64,000 nt of DNA from assembly GCF_008704555.1 (NCBI RefSeq), contig NZ_CP023702.1:496001-560000 (forward strand). Direction: 5' to 3'. Below, piece after piece: positions 59,255 through 64,000 of the stretch. The notes under the pieces are model-generated. The model ran no database searches, was not told the DNA's origin, and worked only from the letters and a program-made list of their open reading frames with translations. Source of the stretch: Streptomyces nitrosporeus (GTDB lineage: Bacteria; Actinomycetota; Actinomycetes; Streptomycetales; Streptomycetaceae). Position numbers and translations under genes: made by a program. Position 1 is the stretch's first letter; each line of letters opens with the position of its first letter.

Positions 59255-60229
59255 GTGACGATCACCGCTGCCCACCTCGGCAGTTCGAAGGCGTGGACCG
59301 ACGCCCAGCTGCTGTACGCACTCGAGGAGGTGGTGGAGAAGGAGCTCAACCGTCATCTCAAGGTCGCCAAGGACTGGATGCCCCACGAGTACGTGCCGTT
59401 CTCCGACGGCCGCAACTTCCCCGGCGTCTTCGAGGACGGCGAGGCGTGGGCGAGCGACCAGTCCAAGGTCACCGACATCGGCAAGATCGCGCTGGTGGTG
59501 AATCTGCTGACCGAGGACAACCTCCCCAGCTACCACCACGAGATCGCCTCCCTCTTCGGACGCGACGGCGCCTGGGGCACCTGGGTGCACCGCTGGACGG
59601 CCGAGGAGGGCCGGCACGGCATCGTGATGCGCGACTACCTCCTCACCTCGCGCGCCGTGGACCCGGACAAGCTGGAGCAGTTCCGCATGGCGCACATGGC
59701 GGAGGGTTTCGAGTCCGACAACCGCCACTCCATGCTGCACTCGGTGGCGTACGTCGCCTTCCAGGAGCTGGCCACCCGCGTCTCGCACCGCAACACCGGC
59801 CACCAGTCGGGCGACCCCGTGTGCGACCGGATGCTGGCCCGCATCGCGACCGACGAGAACCTGCACATGGTCTTCTACCGGAACCTGCTCGGCGCGGCCT
59901 TCGAGCTCGCCCCGGACCTGACCATGCAGGCCGTGCGCGACGTCGTCGTCAACTTCCGGATGCCCGGCCACGGCATGCCGGGCTTCGAGCGGGCCGCCGC
60001 GCAGATGGCGATCGGCGAGATCTACAACATGCGCATCCACCACGACGACGTGATCCAGCCCGTGCTGCGCTACCTGAAGGTCCTGGACATCGACGGCCTG
60101 GGCCCGGAGGGGCTCAAGGCGCAGGACGAACTCGGTCTGTACATGGGCGGTCTCGACGACGAGGCCGCCAAGTTCGACGAGAAACTGGCCGCCCGCAAGG
60201 CCCGCATGGCGGCCCGCGCCGGAGCCTGA
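59255..60229 (+). CDS. Acyl-ACP desaturase (DesA-type, soluble diiron)
   Basis: The 324-residue ferritin-like diiron enzyme has the two EExxH-type clusters: RWTAEEGRHGIVMRDYLL (about residue 112) and IATDENLHMVFYRNLLG (about residue 202), with further ligand Glu in VNLLTEDNLPSYHHEI. It inserts a cis double bond into acyl-ACP (or acyl-CoA) using oxygen and reduced ferredoxin, regulating membrane fluidity. GTG at 59255 follows CAGGAG. Its promoter carries the palindromic operator described separately, which fits lipid-responsive repression. The C-terminus is basic (AARKARMAARAGA). Soluble, cytoplasmic; no membrane helices. Confidence 0.93.
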   Translation: MTITAAHLGSSKAWTDAQLLYALEEVVEKELNRHLKVAKDWMPHEYVPFSDGRNFPGVFEDGEAWASDQSKVTDIGKIALVVNLLTEDNLPSYHHEIASLFGRDGAWGTWVHRWTAEEGRHGIVMRDYLLTSRAVDPDKLEQFRMAHMAEGFESDNRHSMLHSVAYVAFQELATRVSHRNTGHQSGDPVCDRMLARIATDENLHMVFYRNLLGAAFELAPDLTMQAVRDVVVNFRMPGHGMPGFERAAAQMAIGEIYNMRIHHDDVIQPVLRYLKVLDIDGLGPEGLKAQDELGLYMGGLDDEAAKFDEKLAARKARMAARAGA

Positions 60230-60260
60230 CGCCGGCCCGGACCGCCGCTGCGGTGTGTGA

Positions 60261-60296
60261 CGGGTGACGGCGTGCCCGCCCGGGCGCCGTCACCCG
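60261..60296. terminator. 12-bp perfect hairpin after the desaturase gene
   Basis: CGGGTGACGGCG and CGCCGTCACCCG form a perfect 12-bp stem with a 12-nt loop. Confidence 0.8.
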
Positions 60297-60389
60297 GGGC
60301 GTACGGCGGCGGGGCGCCGGGTCCCGGCCCGGTCCGTGCGGGCGGTCGCGCACCCGCCCGGGGGTCCGGCCCCGGTGGTTCACGGAACG

Positions 60390-60395
60390 TACTCT
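60390..60395 (+). promoter_or_regulatory. Candidate -10 box of a leaderless chitosanase transcript
   Basis: TACTCT is followed by exactly 7 nt (GTGGCGG) and GTG at 60403. A leaderless start fits. Confidence 0.5.
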
Positions 60396-60402
60396 GTGGC
60401 GG

Positions 60403-61305
60403 GTGAAGCCAGTGACACGCCTCGTTCTCGTCGGCGCGCCGATAGCCGTCGTCGTCTCCGTCCTGTTCAGCAGTGGTGACGCAGAACCGCCTCAGCTCGT
60501 CCCGCAGGCCGCCGGCCCCGCGCGGACGAGCCAGGCTCCGCAGCCGGAGGCGGCCGAGGAGGCCGAGGAGAACGCCGCCGCGATCGACGCCCTGCCGCCC
60601 GGCCTGGCCGCCCCCCGGATGAAGGAGATCGCCTCCCGGCTGGTGGCCAGCGCGGACGCCTCCACCCTCGACTGGCGCAGCCAGTACGGCGCCATCGAGG
60701 ACCTGGGGGACGGCAACGGCTACACGGCCGGAATCATCGGGTTCTGCTCCGGCACCAACGACATGCTTCAGCTGGTCGAGGCCTATACCGGGAAGCACCC
60801 CGACAATCCGCTCGCCCGCTACCTCCCGGCGCTCCGCGCGGTGGACGGCAGCGATTCCCACGAGGGCCTGGACCCCGGCTTCACCGCCGCGTGGCGGAAG
60901 GCGGCGGAGGACGAGGCGTTCCGTACCGCCCAGGACGAGACGCGTGACCGGCTGTACTTCGAACCCGCGGTGCGCCTGGCCAAGATGGACGGGCTGGGCA
61001 CCCTGGGGCAGTTCATCTACTACGACGCCATGGTGCTCCACGGGCCCGGCGTCGAGGAGAACGGTTTCTACGGCATCCGCGACGCGGCGATGGCGTCGGC
61101 GGACACGGCGGCGGAGGGCGGCGACGAGCGGGAGTACCTCGACACGTTCCTCGACGAGAGCCGGTCGGTGATCCTGGCCCGCACCGTCCAGCGGGACACC
61201 AGCCGGATCGACACGGCGCAGCGGGTCTTCCTGCGGGCGGGCAACCTCACGCTGGACACCCCGCTGGAGTGGCGGGTGTACGGGGAGTCCTTCCGCATCC
61301 CGTGA
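60403..61305 (+). CDS. Secreted GH46 chitosanase
   Basis: The 300-residue protein begins with a short signal sequence or membrane anchor (KPVTRLVLVGAPIAVVVSVL) and a disordered Pro/Glu-rich stretch (EPPQLVPQAAGPARTSQAPQ), then the GH46 domain. The catalytic Glu is in SQYGAIEDLGDGNGYTAGII, with the Asp partner in that same segment, and the domain continues with GFCSGTNDMLQLVEAYTGKH, YFEPAVRLAKMDGLGTLGQF and EYLDTFLDESRSVILART. GH46 enzymes hydrolyse chitosan. The GTG at 60403 fits a leaderless promoter. It follows the chitin-binding protease and pectate lyase as another secreted polymer-degrading enzyme. A small hairpin separates it from the converging WhiB-like gene. Confidence 0.92.
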   Translation: MKPVTRLVLVGAPIAVVVSVLFSSGDAEPPQLVPQAAGPARTSQAPQPEAAEEAEENAAAIDALPPGLAAPRMKEIASRLVASADASTLDWRSQYGAIEDLGDGNGYTAGIIGFCSGTNDMLQLVEAYTGKHPDNPLARYLPALRAVDGSDSHEGLDPGFTAAWRKAAEDEAFRTAQDETRDRLYFEPAVRLAKMDGLGTLGQFIYYDAMVLHGPGVEENGFYGIRDAAMASADTAAEGGDEREYLDTFLDESRSVILARTVQRDTSRIDTAQRVFLRAGNLTLDTPLEWRVYGESFRIP

Positions 61306-61309
61306 CCCG

Positions 61310-61325
61310 CCCCGGCGGGCCGGGG
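61310..61325. terminator. Small hairpin between chitosanase and WhiB-like gene
   Basis: CCCCGG-CGGG-CCGGGG in the 31-bp convergent gap. Confidence 0.45.
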
Positions 61326-61336
61326 AGCGGCACCGG

Positions 61337-61591
61337 TCAGCGCCGGGAGCCGCCGCTTCTGCGCAGCTGCTCCCGCTCCTTCTCGGAGAGGCCGCCCCAG
61401 ACGCCGAACCGCTCGTCGTGGGTGAGCGCGTATTCGAGACAGGCCACCCGCCCCTCGCACGCGCCGCACAGGATCTTGGCCTCGCGGGTGGAACTGCCGG
61501 GGGCGGGGAAGAAGAACTCGGGCCCGGCCTGCGCGCAGAGCGCGGTCTCCTGCCAGGCGAGCGGGTCCTCGGTGATGGTGTGTGTCGGCAT
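61337..61591 (-). CDS. wblH: WhiB-like iron-sulfur regulator (WblH ortholog)
   Basis: The 84-residue protein has the four cysteines of WhiB proteins (ETALCAQAG, ILCGACEGRVACLEYAL), which hold a 4Fe-4S cluster, the turn GVWGGLSEKER and a basic C-terminus (QLRRSGGSRR). WhiB-like proteins bind sigma factor HrdB region 4 and tune transcription in development or stress. The ATG at 61591 (MPTHTITEDPLAWQETAL) was chosen; an in-frame ATG at 61630 would overlap the promoter. A near-consensus promoter is directly upstream. By position I assign it to WblH (SCO6715, from memory). Confidence 0.9.
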   Translation of the reverse strand: MPTHTITEDPLAWQETALCAQAGPEFFFPAPGSSTREAKILCGACEGRVACLEYALTHDERFGVWGGLSEKEREQLRRSGGSRR

Positions 61592-61612
61592 GAGGCACAC
61601 GGTGCCCGACGG

Positions 61613-61641
61613 CGATAAACAGCCGATCAACGACCTGTCAA
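61613..61641 (-). promoter_or_regulatory. Vegetative-type promoter of the WhiB-like gene
   Basis: On the minus strand TTGACA, a 17-bp spacer and TTATCG lie just before the gene; the predicted leader is about 15 nt. Confidence 0.7.
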
Positions 61642-61707
61642 CGGCTTGTTCCCGGCCCCGGCCCGCAGGTCCCCGGGCCCGCCGGAACCCGGTCCGCCGG
61701 GACCCGT

Positions 61708-61752
61708 TCCACCGGCCCCGGCCCGCCGGTCCACCGGCCCCGGCCCGCCGGT
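61708..61752. repeat. 22-bp tandem repeat between WhiB-like and VOC genes
   Basis: CCACCGGCCCCGGCCCGCCGGT-type units occur twice in tandem at about 61709-61752, and related CCGGCCC/CCGCCGG words fill 61655-61708. It abuts the stop codon of the VOC gene. Confidence 0.6.
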
Positions 61753-61754
61753 TC

Positions 61755-62552
61755 TCAGCCCTGTCCCGTCGGGGCGGGCCTGATCACCGCGAACGCCGCT
61801 CCCGCCGGGTCGGCGAAGGCGGCGATCCTGCCGGCCTCCGGCACGTCCACGGGTGCCTCGGTCACCGTACCCCCCAGGCGGTCGACGGCGGCAGCCGTCG
61901 CGTCGCAGTCCTCGACGGCGAAGTACGGCAGCCAGTGCGGGCCCGCGGCGGCCCGGGACGGGACGGAGTCGAGGGCGACCAGTCCGCCGAAGGCGGAGCC
62001 GGCGCCCTCACCGCCCGCGGGGCGGACCGTGGTGTAGGTGCCGCCGGGGAGGTCCATGGTCTCGGTCCGCCAGCCGAAGACCGTGTGGAAGAAGGCCGCG
62101 GCGGAGGCGACATCCGGGGTGCGGAGCTCGGACCAGGCCAGCGAACCGGGCTCCATGATCATGCCGAGTCCGGTGTTGGTGCCGGGCTGCCACACACCGA
62201 AGTACGCACCGGTGTTGTCCGTGAAGCCGCCCGTGCGCCCGTAGTCCAGGACGTCCATCGGCGGGAAGGCCGCGGTGCCGCCGGCCTGCTCGACGGTCCT
62301 GGCCGTGGCGTCCGCGTCCGGGGTCTGGAAGTAGACCGTCCACGCGGGCTTCCCCTGCTCCTCGGACACGGTCATCACACCGGCGACCGTCCTGCCCCGC
62401 AGCTGGTACATGCTGTATCCCCCGGTCTCGGGGCCGCCGCGCACCAGCTCCCAGCCGAAGAGGCCCTGGTAGAAGGCGGTGGCCGCGTCGATGTCGGGGG
62501 TGCCGAGGTCGGCCCAGTCGGGGGCGCCGGTCTCGAAGGCGGGGTCGAGCAT
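61755..62552 (-). CDS. VOC (glyoxalase/bleomycin-resistance-like) family protein, two domains
   Basis: The 265-residue protein is a tandem duplication of a VOC beta-alpha-beta-beta-beta unit: first copy PDWADLGTPDIDAATAFYQG, LFGWELVRGG; second copy LAWSELRTPDVASAAAFFHT, VFGWRTETMDLPGG. Each copy ends in the NTGAYFGVWQPG or PAGAAFAVIRPAP strand. The family includes metal-dependent glyoxalases, dioxygenases and antibiotic-binding proteins; this LFGWEL subgroup is common in Streptomyces and has no known substrate. The ATG at 62552 follows GAGGAG. It lies 197 bp downstream of the fulvocin-like gene and could share its transcript. Cytoplasmic. Confidence 0.87.
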   Translation of the reverse strand: MLDPAFETGAPDWADLGTPDIDAATAFYQGLFGWELVRGGPETGGYSMYQLRGRTVAGVMTVSEEQGKPAWTVYFQTPDADATARTVEQAGGTAAFPPMDVLDYGRTGGFTDNTGAYFGVWQPGTNTGLGMIMEPGSLAWSELRTPDVASAAAFFHTVFGWRTETMDLPGGTYTTVRPAGGEGAGSAFGGLVALDSVPSRAAAGPHWLPYFAVEDCDATAAAVDRLGGTVTEAPVDVPEAGRIAAFADPAGAAFAVIRPAPTGQG

Positions 62553-62749
62553 GGTGTGCTCCTCGGACGGTGTGGGTGTCCCGCTCCCCCGCGTCCGGGA
62601 CTCCTGCCCTACCGAGTCTCGCACCGGGCACCGGCAGCCGCAGCCCGGTACCCGGGCGGCCGGTGGGCCGCCGGGCCGAAGGGACCGGGACGCCCCGGCC
62701 GTACCGCCGGGGCGGACGGGCCGGGGCGCCGCCGGGGGCGCCGGAGAGG

Positions 62750-63808
62750 TCACCACGGGATACCGGGACACCCTCCGTCGCAGTCGAAGGCGTAGAAGGT
62801 GCCGCAGTCGTCGACGATCACCCGGCACCGGCCGTTGCCGGCCTCGCAGCGGCCCAGCACGCAGTACGGGTCGCGGACGGAACACCCGCAGTCGGGGATG
62901 GCCACGTGAACCTCGCCGCCTCCCTGGGGCGGGGTGCCGTCCGGGCCGAGGCTCGCGAGCATCGCGTACGCCTGCTCGGCGCCGTACGCGTCGACCGCGT
63001 CCCGGTGCAGTTCCAGCAGGCGCCCCCGGAGCGGCTGGGCCGGCCCCGTGGAGCCTTCCGCCCTGACGAAGTTGGACGGCTCGCCCGCGATCGTCCGCGC
63101 GTCCGCCAGCACCGCCCGCTGGGCGGGGCTCAGCTCCGTCCGGGCCTGTTCGAACGCCTTCAGGTGATCCGACCACAGCCGGGCCCGTACCTGCGGTGTG
63201 GACGCCGCGTGAACGGCCTTGCGGTACGCCGGAGGGTAGGCGGTGACCTCGGCGTACGTCTGCGGCAGCTTCCCCTCGGCGGCACGCCGCGCCGCCCAGC
63301 GGTGGGCGCTCGCCTCCTCCTGTTCGGCGAAGGCGGGGGTCCTGCCCGTCAGGACCAGCGCGGCCGCGACCGCGGCCCCGCCGGTGTAGCGGAGGAACCG
63401 CGCCCTGCTGACGGCCGCCCGGCCGCCGGGGGCGCCGGGGAGCGCGTCCTCCTTGCCCGCCGCCCGGCGGCGCAGCCGGCCGAGGGCGTACAGCACCCGC
63501 CGGGCCGGCCGGGGGCCCAGGGCCCGCATCAGCGGCACCGCCATGCGGGGGCCGGTCCACGCGCCCAGCACCGTCCGGTCCGTCTCCCCCCGCGTGCCCG
63601 AGGCCGCGGAGAGACGGAACAACGTGGGTGCCCATGGTGGTTCCGCGCCGAACCGCTGGGTGCGCCACCGTTCCACTTCCGGGCTCCGCAGGGGGGCGAC
63701 CCTCAGCCGTCCCCGGGATTCGGTCTGCACCGCGGCCGAGATCTCACGGCATGTGCCGCAGTCGTCGTCGAACGCGAGAACCCAGTGTGCCGTCCGTTCC
63801 TCTGCCAC
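62750..63808 (-). CDS. Fulvocin C-related eight-cysteine protein with N-terminal DCC thiol-disulfide domain
   Basis: The 352-residue protein has an N-terminal DCC/DUF393-like thiol-disulfide motif (HWVLAFDDDCGTCREISAAV; the DxDCxxC core at residues 14-20), a central hydrophobic anchor ([19 protein letters not shown], about 138-158), and an outside helical region (KAFEQARTELSPAQRAVLAD). The last about 46 residues carry eight cysteines in the pattern C-x-C-x6-C-x4-C-x6-C-x6-C-x7-C-x3-C (PDCGCSVRDPYCVLGRC and onward), which resembles the myxobacterial bacteriocin fulvocin C. GTG at 63808 was chosen because GAGGAG lies 6 nt upstream; a GTG at 63838 is possible. The C-terminus may be released as a disulfide-rich peptide; otherwise it is a membrane redox protein. 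Confidence 0.75.
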   Translation of the reverse strand: MAEERTAHWVLAFDDDCGTCREISAAVQTESRGRLRVAPLRSPEVERWRTQRFGAEPPWAPTLFRLSAASGTRGETDRTVLGAWTGPRMAVPLMRALGPRPARRVLYALGRLRRRAAGKEDALPGAPGGRAAVSRARFLRYTGGAAVAAALVLTGRTPAFAEQEEASAHRWAARRAAEGKLPQTYAEVTAYPPAYRKAVHAASTPQVRARLWSDHLKAFEQARTELSPAQRAVLADARTIAGEPSNFVRAEGSTGPAQPLRGRLLELHRDAVDAYGAEQAYAMLASLGPDGTPPQGGGEVHVAIPDCGCSVRDPYCVLGRCEAGNGRCRVIVDDCGTFYAFDCDGGCPGIPW

Positions 63809-63952
63809 CGTCTGCTCCTCGTCAAGCCTGTGTGCCACGAAGCTGCGAAGCGTGCGTTCCAGCTGGTCAGCGAGGGTGGCAGCCCATCGGACGGGCGCGC
63901 AACGGCGCTCGGGGCGCGGGCCTGGGAGCGGCTGGCCGGAATGTGACGGGAA

Positions 63953-63978
63953 CGGCGCCCCGCCCCGTCGGGGCGCCG
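63953..63978. terminator. Hairpin at the right edge
   Basis: CGGCGCCCCG and CGGGGCGCCG form a perfect 10-bp stem with a 6-nt loop. It probably terminates a gene that enters from beyond the right end, since no gene is visible between 63809 and 64000. Confidence 0.6.
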
Positions 63979-64000
63979 GGACACGGGCAGTTCACGACCC

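Noticed and set aside
63843..63946. End of a plus-strand gene near the right edge
   Set aside because: The frame runs antisense through the fulvocin-like gene and has no start or motif of its own.

Overview
The window is chromosomal DNA of a Streptomyces. GC content is very high, codons end mostly in C or G, many genes start with GTG or TTG, and the gene content is typical of the genus (SsgA-like protein, WhiB-like protein, SCO6745 family, LPFR small protein, Tex, IPP isomerase next to a zinc-efflux CDF gene). From memory of S. coelicolor gene numbers, the backbone runs in inverted order from about SCO6751 (zitB) and SCO6750 (idi) through SCO6745, fadB/fadA (about SCO6732/6731) and ssgD (SCO6722) to wblH (SCO6715). 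Several blocks look accessory to that backbone.

Layout. 1-5.6 kb is a minus-strand, translationally coupled envelope-polymer operon: a DUF5941-type CDP-alcohol phosphatidyltransferase with an apparent CTG start, a nucleotidyltransferase, a glycerol-1-phosphate-dehydrogenase-like enzyme, a second CDP-alcohol phosphatidyltransferase, a GT2 glycosyltransferase and the start of a polysaccharide ABC exporter. 5.8-15 kb carries a galE-like epimerase, a zinc-efflux CDF transporter behind a candidate Zur box, idi, a HATPase protein, a crotonase, an SCO6745-family protein, an LPFR small protein and Tex. 15.3-26.3 kb carries a secreted pectate lyase, an ABC-F protein, a D-amino-acid-oxidase-like flavoprotein, a BCCT transporter, a LacI regulator, two divergent MpaB-type (DUF2236) oxygenases, a TetR regulator and a macro-domain protein. 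26.4-34.6 kb holds a secreted M4 protease with its likely HTH regulator, a GlxA-type AraC regulator with a GAPDH, an APH-family kinase and a MerR regulator. 34.6-42.8 kb holds a fatty-acid/acyl-CoA block (fadB, fadA, acyl-CoA dehydrogenase, class III CoA-transferase), an enoyl-reductase-like protein, a tiny membrane protein and endonuclease V.

The most striking region is 43.8-54.7 kb, a compact RiPP cluster that I read as linaridin-type. Four different small precursor peptides with hydrophobic C-terminal cores, two of them with a PxxxTP motif, are followed by a polytopic-membrane/alpha-beta-hydrolase fusion (LinH/CypH-like), a small LinL/CypL-like partner, a CypM-like methyltransferase, an ABC exporter and a phytoene-desaturase-like oxidoreductase. 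Two regulators follow, one of them an unusual ATPase-GNAT-HTH fusion. No cysteine decarboxylase (CypD) is present, and the cores are poor in Thr and have conserved acidic/proline tails, so the product should differ from cypemycin.

The right end contains a 1063-residue secreted fusion of an M4 metalloprotease with an M28 aminopeptidase and a chitin-binding module, ssgD, an acyl-ACP desaturase behind a palindromic operator candidate, a GH46 chitosanase, a WhiB-like protein, a two-domain VOC protein, and a membrane protein that joins an N-terminal DCC thiol-disulfide motif to a C-terminal eight-cysteine fulvocin C-like segment. Strong GC-rich hairpin terminators separate most convergent units. 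Several plus-strand genes appear to be transcribed without leaders, with a TAnnnT box 6-7 nt before the start codon. No tRNA, rRNA, CRISPR array or insertion sequence was recognised.
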